From Gemmatimonadota bacterium (GTDB taxonomy: Bacteria; Gemmatimonadota; Gemmatimonadetes; Longimicrobiales; Gaopeijiaceae), in the NCBI GenBank assembly GCA_022561145.1, contig JADFRS010000011.1, positions 1-48,557 of the forward strand: a stretch of DNA of 48,557 nucleotides, read 5' to 3'. This document shows positions 1-8,659 of this stretch, one piece after another. The notes below the pieces were generated by a model. That model searched no databases and had not been told where the DNA came from. It saw only the letters and a program-made list of their open reading frames with translations. Both the position numbers and the translations under genes were made by a program. How positions within the stretch are numbered: the first letter of the stretch is position 1; each line of letters starts with the position of its first letter.

Positions 1-1286
1 GAATCCGTGACGGCGCGCGCGACTTCATCGCGGCGCTGCAGGTGCGTGAGCGCGAACGCACGGGCATTCAGTCACTCAAGGTCGGCTTCAACAAGGTCTT
101 CGGGTACTACCTCGAGGTTACCAGGGCGAATGTCGAGCGCGTGCCCGAGGACTACGTGCGCAAGCAGACGCTCACGAACGCCGAGCGGTATTACACTCCG
201 GAACTGAAGGAGTGGGAGGAAAAGGTTTTCGGCGCAGAGGACAGCATCGCCAAGCTCGAGGCAGGGCTTTTCGCTGAAGTGCGCCAGGCGGCCACCGATC
301 ACGTCGTGCGTATCCAGGACGCTGGAGCCCGCGTGGCCGAGCTCGACGTGCTCGGCGCCCTGGCCCACGGGGCAGTCCGCCGCGGCTACGTGCGACCCGT
401 GGTCCACACGGGCTTCGAGTCCGAGATCCAGGGTGGTCGCCACCCGGTGGTCGAGACCATGATGCCCCGCGAGTCGTTCATACCGAACGACGTGGTTCTG
501 GACGAAAAAAAGTGGATCATCATCCTCACCGGGCCGAACATGGCGGGAAAGAGCACTGTGCTGAGGCAGGTAGGGCTCATCCACCTGATGGCGCAGATGG
601 GCGGGTTCGTCCCTGCCGACGCGGCGCGCTTGCCTGTGTGCGACCGCATCTACACCCGTGTCGGCGCATCGGACAACCTCACCCTTGGGCAGTCGACCTT
701 CATGGTCGAGATGAACGAGACGGCCGCCATCATCCACGGCGCGACGGAGCGCAGCCTCATCCTGCTGGATGAGATCGGTCGCGGAACGTCGACGTATGAC
801 GGCGTGTCGATCGCGTGGTCGGTCACTGAGCACATCCATCAAGAGTTGGGAGCCAAGACCATCTTCGCCACCCACTATCACGAACTGACCCAGCTCGGTG
901 ATCTTCTGCCCGGCGTGAAGAACATGAACGTGGCGGTCCGCGAGGTAGGTCATGAGATCGTCTTCTTGCGGCGGCTGGAAGAGGGTGGGGCGGATCGATC
1001 CTACGGTATTCAGGTAGCGCGGCTGGCGGGACTCCCCGACGCAGTGATTGCCCGTGCCGGGGAACTTCTTGCTGAGTTGGAGGGAACACACTCTGGAGGT
1101 GGCGTAGGCCTGGGCCGCACGGAACCGCCCGACCAACTCTCTTTCTTCCACGGATCCGTGCAGTATGAGGAGCATCCGGTGGTGAAACGGCTCGCCGAGA
1201 CGAATCTCGACAGCCTGACGCCCTTGGAGGCGTTGAACCTCCTGTTTGAGCTGCGGAATGAACTCGGCAGCGGAGAGGACCATTGA
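1..1286 (+). CDS. mutS: DNA mismatch repair protein MutS (3' part, 5' end outside window)
   Basis: C-terminal part of MutS, which recognises mismatches as a dimer and uses ATP to recruit MutL. The reading frame is open from base 3, so the gene begins upstream of the window. The lever/clamp motif [17 protein letters not shown] is visible near the start. It is followed by the ATPase domain with Walker [11 protein letters not shown] (about nt 529-558), the STF motif (GQSTFMVEM) and Walker [17 protein letters not shown]. The short C-terminal tail carries the LSFF segment and a helical end seen in MutS1 proteins. The stop overlaps the TTG start of the next gene (TTGA). The identity is secure; only the N-terminal mismatch-binding domain is missing from view. 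Confidence 0.97.
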   Translation, partial: IRDGARDFIAALQVRERERTGIQSLKVGFNKVFGYYLEVTRANVERVPEDYVRKQTLTNAERYYTPELKEWEEKVFGAEDSIAKLEAGLFAEVRQAATDHVVRIQDAGARVAELDVLGALAHGAVRRGYVRPVVHTGFESEIQGGRHPVVETMMPRESFIPNDVVLDEKKWIIILTGPNMAGKSTVLRQVGLIHLMAQMGGFVPADAARLPVCDRIYTRVGASDNLTLGQSTFMVEMNETAAIIHGATERSLILLDEIGRGTSTYDGVSIAWSVTEHIHQELGAKTIFATHYHELTQLGDLLPGVKNMNVAVREVGHEIVFLRRLEEGGADRSYGIQVARLAGLPDAVIARAGELLAELEGTHSGGGVGLGRTEPPDQLSFFHGSVQYEEHPVVKRLAETNLDSLTPLEALNLLFELRNELGSGEDH

Positions 1287-1651
1287 GCGGATTGGATACA
1301 GACCTGTTTCGTCGCATCGCCGGCGTCAGTGCGTTGGCCGGGGCTGTGGCGTGTGGCGGTGATCAGGATGTCCGCAGCCCCTCCCCACTCATGGCCGGGG
1401 TCTCCATCGAGTATCCCCTCGAGTTGTGGGATCAAGGCATCGAGGGCACATGCCTCGTTAAGGTTCGAGTGAACGAAACGGGTGGAGTCGACAGCGTTCT
1501 GGTCGTCGAGTCCAGCGGGCACGCGGCGTTCGACTCCGCTGCCATCCGCGGCGCTCGCGCACTCCGTTTCCGCCCGGCCACGAAGGGCGGCAAGCGCATC
1601 GACGTCTGGGCGACGGTGCCCGTCCACTTCTCGAAGAAACCGCGCCCCTGA
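1283..1651 (+). CDS. TonB C-terminal-domain (energy transducer family) putative lipoprotein
   Basis: 122 residues starting at TTG, overlapping the mutS stop. The N-terminus has two arginines, a short hydrophobic stretch and a cysteine ([10 protein letters not shown]), like a lipoprotein signal with an imperfect lipobox. The rest is a single TonB-C fold: [20 protein letters not shown], then [19 protein letters not shown] and [12 protein letters not shown], the typical pattern of TonB family proteins. It has no long Pro-rich periplasm-spanning region and no proper N-terminal transmembrane anchor, so it is unlikely to be a working TonB. It may be an envelope protein using the fold for binding. 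No exbB/exbD or TonB-dependent receptor is nearby. The start is uncertain because TTG is a weak start; the frame itself is clearly coding. Confidence 0.75.
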   Translation: MSGLDTDLFRRIAGVSALAGAVACGGDQDVRSPSPLMAGVSIEYPLELWDQGIEGTCLVKVRVNETGGVDSVLVVESSGHAAFDSAAIRGARALRFRPATKGGKRIDVWATVPVHFSKKPRP

Positions 1652-1723
1652 TCTTTCGGTGGCCTGCGATTTCAGCGTGGCGGCGGCCTGCCGGAACGCA
1701 CGCATCTTGAAAGGATCAGCGGT

Positions 1724-3133
1724 ATGACCGACCACAACCGGGGCGTTCACGCGAATGTCCTCGAGACGGTGGGGTGGACCCCGCTCGTGAGGTTGAACAC
1801 CGTCACCGACGGCGTGCCGGGGGCGATCTACGTCAAGTGCGAGTTCATGAATCCCGGCGGATCGATCAAGGACCGAATCGGGCTCGCCATGGTCGAGGCG
1901 GCCGAACGTGACGGCACGCTCCAGCCGGGTGGAGTGATCGTAGAGGCCACAAGCGGGAATACTGGTGTAGCGCTGGCCATGACGGCGGCCATCCGGGGCT
2001 ACCGCTGCATTTTCGTGATGCCCGACAAGATGAGCCAGGAGAAGGTCAAGCTCCTGCGCTCGTTCGGTGCCGAAGTGGTCATCGTGCCCACGGCCGTCAC
2101 ACCGGATCATCCGGAGCACTACGCCAACAGGGCCAAGAGCATCGCCGAGGAAACGCCGGGCGCGATCCTTGCGGATCAGTTCTACAATCAGGCGAACCCG
2201 CAGGCGCATTACGAGAGCACGGGGCCGGAACTCTGGACTCAGACTGGAGGCGCGATCACGCATTTTCTCGCGGGTGCGGGCACAGGCGGGACGATCACCG
2301 GCGTGGGGCGTTACCTCAAGGAGCAGAATCCGCATGTGCAGATCATCGGCGTGGATCCGGAAGGATCCGTGATCAAGACGTTTTTTGACACGGGCGAGAT
2401 GCCCGAGGGCCAGCCCTACAAGGTCGAGGGCCTGGGGAGCGACAAGATCACCGGGGCCCTGGACCTCGATGTGACCGACAGATGGGTCACGATCACCGAC
2501 GCCCAGGCGTTCTCGATGACCCGCAGGCTCTGCCGAGAGGAAGGCCTGTTCGGAGGTGGCTCGTCCGGTCTTCTCGTTCAGGCCGCCATAGACATTGCCC
2601 GCGAGGAAGACGATCCGGATGCCGTATTGGTCACGTTGCTCCCGGACTGGGGCGAGCACTACCTGACCAAGGTCTATGACGATGATTGGATGCGCGACAA
2701 CGGCTTCCTTCGGCACATCCGTGTGAGCGTCCACGAAGTGATATCGGCCAAGGATGGGGTGGCGCCGCCACTCATCTCGGTGGACCCGACCACGTCGATT
2801 CGAGTGGCACTTTCTACCCTCACGTCGTACGACGTGTCCCAGTTGCCGGTCCTGCTCAATGGCGAGTGCGTGGGATCGCTCTCCGAGGGGGATCTCATGG
2901 GCCGTGTCATCGAGGATCCAGAGCTGCTCGACCGACCGGTCGATTCAGTGATGGATGCGCCCTTCCCTGTGGTGGACAGCCACATCGAGGCGGAGGAGGC
3001 AAGTCGGCTGCTCACGCGCTCCAATGCGGCGGTTCTCGTGAGGCAAGGTGGGGAAATCCAAGGCATTCTGACACGCTACGATGTGGTGCAAAGCCTCACG
3101 GGCGCGGGATCGGTGAAGACCAGGATCCCGTGA
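1724..3133 (+). CDS. cbs: Cystathionine beta-synthase (PLP domain plus C-terminal CBS pair)
   Basis: 469 residues. It condenses serine (or an activated serine) with homocysteine or sulfide in transsulfuration/cysteine metabolism, in the cytoplasm. The PLP fold II domain spans about residues 8-325, with the Schiff-base lysine in NPGGSIKDR (K49) and the phosphate loop EATSGNTG (about 75-81). The last ~125 residues form two CBS motifs (a Bateman module) that could bind adenosyl ligands, as in full-length CBS; cysteine synthases (CysK/CysM) lack this part. ATG is preceded by AAAGGATC as ribosome binding site. The stop overlaps the GTG of ddl, so the two are co-translated. An O-acetylserine-dependent variant cannot be excluded from sequence. 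Confidence 0.9.
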   Translation: MTDHNRGVHANVLETVGWTPLVRLNTVTDGVPGAIYVKCEFMNPGGSIKDRIGLAMVEAAERDGTLQPGGVIVEATSGNTGVALAMTAAIRGYRCIFVMPDKMSQEKVKLLRSFGAEVVIVPTAVTPDHPEHYANRAKSIAEETPGAILADQFYNQANPQAHYESTGPELWTQTGGAITHFLAGAGTGGTITGVGRYLKEQNPHVQIIGVDPEGSVIKTFFDTGEMPEGQPYKVEGLGSDKITGALDLDVTDRWVTITDAQAFSMTRRLCREEGLFGGGSSGLLVQAAIDIAREEDDPDAVLVTLLPDWGEHYLTKVYDDDWMRDNGFLRHIRVSVHEVISAKDGVAPPLISVDPTTSIRVALSTLTSYDVSQLPVLLNGECVGSLSEGDLMGRVIEDPELLDRPVDSVMDAPFPVVDSHIEAEEASRLLTRSNAAVLVRQGGEIQGILTRYDVVQSLTGAGSVKTRIP

Positions 3134-4119
3134 AAGTCGTGGTGCTGCTGGGTGGCGACTCGGGCGAGCGGGATGTATCCCTCGCCTCTGGGGTCGGCGT
3201 CGCCGAAGCACTCAGGACGGCCGGACACCAAGTGGTGGCGCTCGATCCCTCCAAGGGGCTACTCACCCGTGGCGAAGAGGTGGCCATCCTGGAATCAGGC
3301 GTGGCAGCGATCCCGCCCGCCGGGGGGCAGGAGGCTGCCGGATCGGCGGTGACGATCGGTGGAAATCCCGAATTGGCCGATGCAGACGTGGTGTTCGTAG
3401 CGTTGCACGGGGGGCAAGGAGAAGACGGCACCGTGCAGGCGCTGCTCGAGATGGCGGGCATGGCGTATGTGGGTAGCGGCATGTTGGGTTGCGCACTGTC
3501 CATGGACAAGGATGTCTCCAAGCGGCTTCTCCGTGACGCCGGACTTCCCACACCGGACTGGATGGTTGGGGATCCTCCGGCGGCTGAGGTGGTCGAGCGG
3601 CTCGGGGCGCCGGTCATCGTGAAGCCCGTGAGTGGAGGCTCGTCAATCGGACTCACGCTGGCGGTCGACGCCGACCAGGTGGCTCACGCGGGGGCTGAAG
3701 GCCGTGCCCGCGGAGAGGCCATGATGTATGAGGCGTTCATCGACGGCAGGGAGCTCACGGTGGGGATACTAGGTGACGAGGCTCTGCCCGTCGGAGAAAT
3801 CGTCACGGCGCACGAGCTGTTCGACTATGAGTGCAAATACCAGCCCGGTATGGCCTCCGAGATTTTTCCGGCGGACCTGAAGGCCGACGTGGCGCAACAG
3901 CTTCAGGAGCTCGCGCTTGGGGTGCATCGTGTTCTACGCCTCCGTCACTTCTCGCGTATCGACTTCATGCTCGACGCCCACGGCGATCCGTGGATCCTGG
4001 AAGCGAACTCGTTACCCGGGCTTACCGGCACCAGCCTCCTGCCGAAGGCAGCCCGGGCCGCAGGCTTGTCGTTCCCGGATTTCTGTGATCGATTGGTGCA
4101 ACTCGCGCGTATTAAATAG
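3130..4119 (+). CDS. ddl: D-alanine--D-alanine ligase
   Basis: 329 residues; makes D-Ala-D-Ala for peptidoglycan precursors. The GTG start at 3130 overlaps the cbs stop (GTGA) and gives the normal N-terminus VKVVVLLGGDSGERDVSLAS. ATP-grasp features are visible: PVIVKPVSGGSSIG, the EAFIDGRELTVGIL segment, and the Mg-binding C-terminal DFMLDAHGDPWILEANSLPG. The in-frame extension upstream of 3130 lies over cbs and is not real. The length suits the family. Other peptidoglycan genes occur later in the window (dap genes, NamZ/NagZ), but this one is paired with cbs. Confidence 0.95.
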   Translation: MKVVVLLGGDSGERDVSLASGVGVAEALRTAGHQVVALDPSKGLLTRGEEVAILESGVAAIPPAGGQEAAGSAVTIGGNPELADADVVFVALHGGQGEDGTVQALLEMAGMAYVGSGMLGCALSMDKDVSKRLLRDAGLPTPDWMVGDPPAAEVVERLGAPVIVKPVSGGSSIGLTLAVDADQVAHAGAEGRARGEAMMYEAFIDGRELTVGILGDEALPVGEIVTAHELFDYECKYQPGMASEIFPADLKADVAQQLQELALGVHRVLRLRHFSRIDFMLDAHGDPWILEANSLPGLTGTSLLPKAARAAGLSFPDFCDRLVQLARIK

Positions 4120-4232
4120 TAGGGCGTGACGGCCGATCATCAGGAACACCACCACCTGACTCGGTGTTGAATGAAAGACTCGAGGGGTCCAGTGTTTTTC
4201 CTAGTAGAAACCCGAAGAATCCAGTGAAGAGT

Positions 4233-5081
4233 ATGGGGTATATAGGCGGTAGAGGAATTCCCACCTTCAGGTTCCAACTCACCCCAGTGGTGAAGAAGCT
4301 GATCATCGCGAACGTCGTCATCTTCGTCGTTTCGCGCGTGATTGGCGACGGACTCGTCGAGAGCCTCTTCGCGTTCCAGCCCTCACGGGTGCTCCTACAG
4401 CCGTGGGGCGCCGTCACCTACATGTTCCTACACGGCGACCTGATGCATCTGGCCGGGAACATGATCGTGCTGTTCTTCTTCGGGCCACCCCTCGAGGATC
4501 GGTGGGGATCGCGTGAGTTCACCAAGTACTTCCTGATCTGTGGGATGGGTGGGGTGGGGCTCAGCTTCATCTTCGCATCAAACGCCGCGATCATCGGCGC
4601 GTCTGCTGCCGTCTACGGCCTCATGCTGGCTTTCGCCATGACCTGGCCGAAGGCTCCGATCTACGTCTGGGGTATCTACCCGGTGCAGGCCAGGTGGCTG
4701 GTGGCATTCTTCTTCCTGCTCGCTTTCACGAGCGCCTTCGGAGGGGCGAGCGGTGGTATTGCGCACTTCGCGCACCTCGGTGGGCTGGTCACCGGCTTCA
4801 TCTACTTGAAGAGTGACTGGAAGACCTCGGACAAGCTACAAGGGTTCGCCCGGGCCGCAGGCATCAAAGCGAGACGGCTCGCGATCGTCCCCAGCGAGGA
4901 CGCGTCACGCTCTTCCGCGAGGAAAGCACGAAGCGCGGATGCGTTGGGGACGAAGGAAAAGGCCACGCTCGACGCGGTCGACCAGGTGCTCGACAAGATC
5001 TCCGCCGAGGGCATGAGTTCGCTCACCGACGACGAGCGTGCGTTGCTCGACGAGGTGTCTCGCCGCCAGCGTACGAATTGA
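4233..5081 (+). CDS. Rhomboid family intramembrane serine protease
   Basis: 282 residues from ATG 4233 (an upstream in-frame ATG at 4164 would add 23 residues with no membrane character). Polytopic: the first helix starts near LIIANVVIFVVS. It shows the rhomboid HGDLMHLAGNM motif (HxxxHxxxN), the catalytic serine in GASAAVYG (S124 in this numbering) and the catalytic histidine in AHLGGLVTG (H181). This is the Ser-His dyad of active rhomboids. A soluble charged tail of about 85 residues follows the last helix. It cleaves membrane substrates, which cannot be predicted here. The gene stands alone, with 113 bp before it and a GC-rich hairpin after it. Confidence 0.9.
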   Translation: MGYIGGRGIPTFRFQLTPVVKKLIIANVVIFVVSRVIGDGLVESLFAFQPSRVLLQPWGAVTYMFLHGDLMHLAGNMIVLFFFGPPLEDRWGSREFTKYFLICGMGGVGLSFIFASNAAIIGASAAVYGLMLAFAMTWPKAPIYVWGIYPVQARWLVAFFFLLAFTSAFGGASGGIAHFAHLGGLVTGFIYLKSDWKTSDKLQGFARAAGIKARRLAIVPSEDASRSSARKARSADALGTKEKATLDAVDQVLDKISAEGMSSLTDDERALLDEVSRRQRTN

Positions 5082-5083
5082 AT

Positions 5084-5100
5084 CCGGGCCGACTGCCCGG
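5084..5100 (+). terminator. GC-rich hairpin after the rhomboid gene
   Basis: Perfect 6-bp stem CCGGGC / GCCCGG with a 5-base loop, 2 bases after the rhomboid stop codon. No U-tract follows, so it is at best a weak or Rho-assisted terminator or an mRNA-protecting 3' hairpin. It sits upstream of the promoter for the next transcription unit, which favours a boundary role. Confidence 0.35.
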
Positions 5101-5178
5101 CAGTGAGGCGTAAATACACCCGGCGAGGAAGACTCCCGGTCTCGCTGGACCCCTTCCCGTCTATCGCTCTTCGAGTGC

Positions 5179-5207
5179 TTGACCCAGGATTTTGTGGGAT
5201 CTAGAAT
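5179..5207 (+). promoter_or_regulatory. Sigma70-type promoter for the EF-G-like gene
   Basis: A -35 box TTGACC (5179-5184) and a -10 box TAGAAT (5202-5207) are separated by exactly 17 bases, five of six matches to consensus in each box. Transcription would start near 5214, giving a leader of about 54 bases before the ATG at 5268. It lies in a 186-bp gap between two genes in the same direction. This is the clearest promoter in the window. Confidence 0.7.
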
Positions 5208-5256
5208 CACGATCCTCTTCAACAGGCCTCTGGGGTCCGAAACGAGAATTTCCAGT

Positions 5257-5262
5257 AGGAGG
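5257..5262 (+). promoter_or_regulatory. Perfect Shine-Dalgarno site of the EF-G-like gene
   Basis: AGGAGG lies 5 bases before the ATG at 5268. It is the strongest ribosome binding site in the window and fixes the start of this gene. Most other genes here rely on overlapping stop/start codons instead. Confidence 0.8.
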
Positions 5263-5267
5263 TAGGT

Positions 5268-7361
5268 ATGGCGTCCGCCAAAGAATATACAACCGAGCAA
5301 ATCCGGAACGTCGCCGTTCTGGGCCACGGTGGAGCCGGGAAGACGAGCTTGATCGACGCGCTCTGCTTCGCGGCGGGCAGTTCGAGGCGGAAAGGAAGCG
5401 TCGATGAGGGGCACGCGCTCACGCTGTGCACTCCTGAGGAGGTCAAACACGAGATCTCGCTGCAGTGCACTCCCGCGTTTTGCGAGGTTCACGACGCCAA
5501 GATCAATTTCCTCGATACGCCGGGCTATCTGGATTTCACGGGTGACACAGTGGCTGGCGTGCGCGTCGCCGACGCCGGTTTGATCGTTGTGGGCGCCACG
5601 GCCGGCGTCGAGGTGGGTACCGAGACCGTGTGGGAATACTGCGAGCGTCGAAAGCTCCCCCGAATGTTCTGTATCTCCATGATGGACAAGGAGAACGCCA
5701 ACTTCGACAACGTTTACAAGCAGATAAAGGAGCGCCTGACCGACAAGGCGATCCCCGTCGAGATTCCGATCGGAGAGGGCGAGGACTTCAGGGGCATCAT
5801 CAATCTTTTCAGCGCGCGCGCGCATATCTTCAAACCCGGCACGTCCACGGGCGAATACGAGGAGCAGGACATTCCCGAGGAGCTGCAGTCCCAGTTCGAG
5901 GAGTGGGAGACCGAGATTCAGGAGACCCTTGCGACGACCAACGAGGAGCTGCTCGAGAAGTACCTCGATGGAGGAAGGATCTCCCGTGAGGACGCCATTG
6001 AGGCCATGGCCCTCGGCATGTTCAGAGGCGAGATATTCCCCGTTTTCTGTGCATCGGCGACCAAGTCGTTCGGGATGCGGGCGTTGCTGAGGAAGATCGT
6101 AGAGCTCTGCCCATCCCCCGCTGAGACCGGCGGTGAGATCGCGACCAAGCCTGGCATGTCTGAAGAGGTTGCGGTCCTACCGTCCGACAGCGAGCCGTTC
6201 TCGGCGTTGATCTTCAAGACGGTGAACGAGCCCCACGTGGGGGAGTTGTCCTTCTTCAGGATCGTAAGCGGCTCGATTGCCAACGGCGTCGAGGTGGAGA
6301 ACGCGGAGCGTGGCACCACGGAGAAGCTTCACCATCTCAGCATCGCTCAGGGCAAGGAGCGCTTCGAAGTGCCGAGGCTCCATGCGGGCGACATCGGTGT
6401 GGTGGCCAAGCTCAAGGACTCGCACACGAACGACACGCTCTCGGCGTCAAGCCGGCCGGTCACGCTCGAACCGATCGAGTTCCCCAGCGCCGACATCGCC
6501 CTCGCCGTGAAGGGCGTGACGCGGATCGACGAGGACAAGCTCGGCGAGGTGCTGCCCAAGCTCCACGAGGAGGACCCGACCTTCAGTGCGGAGTTCAATC
6601 CGGTACTGCGCCAGACGATCGCCAGGGGATTGGGTGAACTCCACCTCGACGTCCAGTTCGAGAGGATGAAGCGCAAGTACGGCGTGTCGGTGGTCACCGA
6701 AGCGCCAAAGATCGCCTACAGGGAGACCATCACCAAGGAGGCCCAGGGTCAGGGCCGCTTCAAGAAGCAGAGCGGCGGGCGCGGCCAATTCGGAGACTGC
6801 AAGGTGAAGCTCAGGCCGCTCAACGAGGGCGAGGGGTTCAACTTCAAGAACTCCATCAAAGGCGGCGTGATCCCCAGCAAATACGTGCCGTCCGTGGCCA
6901 AGGGCATCGAAGAGGCCGCCCAGCATGGCATTCTGGCGGGCTACCCGCTCGTAGACTTCGAGGCCGAGTGTTATGACGGGTCATACCACAGCGTGGACTC
7001 GAGCGATATCGCCTTCAAGGTTGCCGGCTCGATGGCCTTCAAGAAGGTCGCGCCGGACTGCCGGCCCGTGATTCTCGAGCCGATCATCGAGGTCGCTGTC
7101 TCCACGCCCGATAGCTTCGTGGGCGAGATCATGGGAGACATTACGTCGCGCCGCGGAAAGGTACAGGGCATGGAGCCCAACGGCGGAAAGACGACTATTC
7201 GCGCCAAGATTCCCGAGGCTGAGCTGTACAAATACGCGGCGCTGCTGCGCTCGATGACACAGGGCCGGGCGAACCACACGCGAGTGTTCGCCGGGTATGA
7301 GGCCGTGCCTGAACACGAGGCGCAGAAGATCATCGCGGAGTCGAAGAAGGCGAACGACTAG
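5268..7361 (+). CDS. EF-G-like translational GTPase (EF-G paralogue)
   Basis: 697 residues with EF-G architecture: GTPase domain (1-~270), domain II, then domains III-V with the EF-G IV/V layout. G1 is GHGGAGKTSL (19-28) rather than the GHIDAGKTT of housekeeping EF-G. G3 is DTPGY (83-87) and G5 is CASATKS. At the place of G4 (NKxD) the sequence reads ISMMDKENANF, so residues 137-140 are SMMD and the Asn and Lys that set guanine specificity are absent. The RGITI switch I motif is also missing. This marks the divergent EF-G2/EF-G-like group, whose role is unclear (a non-translocase or recycling role is possible). It has its own promoter and strong ribosome binding site, separate from str-operon genes (rpsL, rpsG, tuf). 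It should not be annotated as the main fusA. Confidence 0.88.
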   Translation: MASAKEYTTEQIRNVAVLGHGGAGKTSLIDALCFAAGSSRRKGSVDEGHALTLCTPEEVKHEISLQCTPAFCEVHDAKINFLDTPGYLDFTGDTVAGVRVADAGLIVVGATAGVEVGTETVWEYCERRKLPRMFCISMMDKENANFDNVYKQIKERLTDKAIPVEIPIGEGEDFRGIINLFSARAHIFKPGTSTGEYEEQDIPEELQSQFEEWETEIQETLATTNEELLEKYLDGGRISREDAIEAMALGMFRGEIFPVFCASATKSFGMRALLRKIVELCPSPAETGGEIATKPGMSEEVAVLPSDSEPFSALIFKTVNEPHVGELSFFRIVSGSIANGVEVENAERGTTEKLHHLSIAQGKERFEVPRLHAGDIGVVAKLKDSHTNDTLSASSRPVTLEPIEFPSADIALAVKGVTRIDEDKLGEVLPKLHEEDPTFSAEFNPVLRQTIARGLGELHLDVQFERMKRKYGVSVVTEAPKIAYRETITKEAQGQGRFKKQSGGRGQFGDCKVKLRPLNEGEGFNFKNSIKGGVIPSKYVPSVAKGIEEAAQHGILAGYPLVDFEAECYDGSYHSVDSSDIAFKVAGSMAFKKVAPDCRPVILEPIIEVAVSTPDSFVGEIMGDITSRRGKVQGMEPNGGKTTIRAKIPEAELYKYAALLRSMTQGRANHTRVFAGYEAVPEHEAQKIIAESKKAND

Positions 7362-7380
7362 AAGGCTGTCGACAGCCTTC
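7361..7380. repeat. Perfect 20-bp palindrome between the EF-G-like gene and yebC
   Basis: GAAGGCTGTC followed directly by its reverse complement GACAGCCTTC. The palindrome begins on the last base of the EF-G-like stop codon (TAG). As RNA it folds into an 8-bp stem with a TCGA loop, 11 bases upstream of the GGGAGG that serves yebC. There is no U-tract, so it may be a weak terminator/attenuator, an RNA-stability hairpin or a dimeric regulator site (SOS-like boxes differ). It is seen directly; the function is inferred. Confidence 0.6.
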
Positions 7381-7401
7381 CAGGAGGCACCGGGAGGACT
7401 C

Positions 7402-8148
7402 GTGTCTGGACATAGCAAGTGGTCCCAAATCAAGCGCAAGAAGGCGGTCACCGACGCCAAGCGCGGGCAGATGTTCACGAAGCTCACTCGCGAGCTCACC
7501 GTCGCAGCCCGCGAAGGCGGCGGCGACCCGAACTTCAATCCCCGACTCCGCCTGGCTGTCGACACGGCCAAATCCTCAAACATGCCCCACGACAACATCG
7601 AGCGCGCGATCAAGCGTGGCACCGGAGAGTTGGAGGGGGTCCACTATGAGGAGATCGCCTACGAGGGTTACGGCCCGGGCGGCGTCGCCATCTACATCGA
7701 GACTCTTACGGACAACCAGAACCGCACGGTAGCCGATGTGCGCCACGTCTTGAGCAAGCACGACGGCCACCTGGGGACGGCCGGCTCGGTGGCCTGGCAG
7801 TTCGCCCACAAGGGACAGATCTATGTGGATTCAGCCCAATACACGGAGGATGAGGTCCTAGAGGCCGCGCTCGAAGCGGGCGCGGATGACGTGGAGTCCT
7901 ACGGTGGGGAGTTCGTGGTGACGACCGAGATCGCGGCGTTTCACGAGGTCCAGACAGGGTTGAAGGACTCGGGCATAGACTTTGATCGGGCCGAGCTGAG
8001 CTGGTTGGCCAAGAACGAGGTCAAGGTCGAGGGCAAGGTCGCCGAGCGTCTGCTGAAGTTGTTGGATGCCCTCGACGACTCCGACGACGTTCAGACGGTC
8101 TATTCGAACGGGGACATCGACGAGGCAGTGCTGGCGGAGGCCACATAG
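7402..8148 (+). CDS. yebC: YebC/TACO1 family protein
   Basis: 248 residues starting at GTG 7402, with GGGAGG 5 bases upstream. The start gives the canonical N-terminus VSGHSKWSQIKRKKAVTDAKRG. Further family signatures are FTKLTRELTVAAREGGGDP, NMPHDNIERAIKRGTGE and the Gly-rich YEGYGPGGVAIYIE. YebC proteins were named as DNA-binding regulators; recent work on the family links them to relief of ribosome stalling at proline-rich stretches, like mitochondrial TACO1. It lies directly before ruvCAB, the classic bacterial order. In-frame sequence upstream of 7402 overlaps the EF-G-like gene and is not part of it. Confidence 0.95.
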   Translation: MSGHSKWSQIKRKKAVTDAKRGQMFTKLTRELTVAAREGGGDPNFNPRLRLAVDTAKSSNMPHDNIERAIKRGTGELEGVHYEEIAYEGYGPGGVAIYIETLTDNQNRTVADVRHVLSKHDGHLGTAGSVAWQFAHKGQIYVDSAQYTEDEVLEAALEAGADDVESYGGEFVVTTEIAAFHEVQTGLKDSGIDFDRAELSWLAKNEVKVEGKVAERLLKLLDALDDSDDVQTVYSNGDIDEAVLAEAT

Positions 8149-8158
8149 GATAGTGATC

Positions 8159-8659
8159 GTGGGCGGGTCCGAGACCGAAGTGGTGCTGGGCATCGACCCC
8201 GGCACCGCTATCACCGGATACGGCGTCGTCGCCAAGCAGGGCGGCGGCGCCGTATCGCTGCTGGAGTGTGGTGTGATTCGCACGTCGGCCGGACAGGCGC
8301 TTCCTGTTCGCATCAAGGAGATCTACCAGGAGATCGAGGTGCTGATCGAGCGGTTTCGACCGTCCGTAATGTCGGTCGAGGATGTCTTCCAGGGCAAAAA
8401 CGTTCGCAGTGCCCTTACGTTGGGCCACGCGAGGGGCGCCATTCTGTTGGCCGCGGCTTTGAGCGATCTCACCATCGCCGAGTACACACCCAGGCAGATC
8501 AAGAAGGCCGTTGTGGGCCACGGCGGTGCGACCAAGGGACAGGTGGCCTTCATGGTCCAGAAGCAGTTGCGGCTCCAGACACCACCGACGCCGGCCGATG
8601 CGGCGGATGGTTGTGCCGCAGCCCTGTGTTACTGCCTGTTGGGAGATGTGCGGACTTGA
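8159..8659 (+). CDS. ruvC: Crossover junction endodeoxyribonuclease RuvC
   Basis: 166 residues. It resolves Holliday junctions together with RuvAB. Conserved acidic residues are visible in LGIDPGT (first Asp), SVEDVFQGKN (Glu) and the C-terminal PADAADGCAAALCY (two Asp), the usual four-carboxylate Mg site. Start choice: GTG 8159 has AGGA 8 bases upstream. GTG 8153 is too close to that site, and GTG 8180 (just before VLGIDPG) is possible. The stop overlaps the TTG of ruvA (TTGA). Confidence 0.93.
   Translation: MGGSETEVVLGIDPGTAITGYGVVAKQGGGAVSLLECGVIRTSAGQALPVRIKEIYQEIEVLIERFRPSVMSVEDVFQGKNVRSALTLGHARGAILLAAALSDLTIAEYTPRQIKKAVVGHGGATKGQVAFMVQKQLRLQTPPTPADAADGCAAALCYCLLGDVRT

Noticed and set aside
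1010-2734. Long minus-strand open frame (574 codons) across the end of mutS, the TonB-like gene and cbs
   Set aside because: It is antisense to clearly recognisable genes, has no family motif, and long antisense frames are common in high-GC DNA because stop codons are rare.
4120-4232. Possible promoter (TTGAAT near 4167) before the rhomboid gene
   Set aside because: No -10 box at suitable spacing could be found; left unassigned.
5268-7361. Annotating this gene as the housekeeping elongation factor G
   Set aside because: G1, switch I and G4 motifs differ from canonical EF-G and there are no str-operon neighbours.
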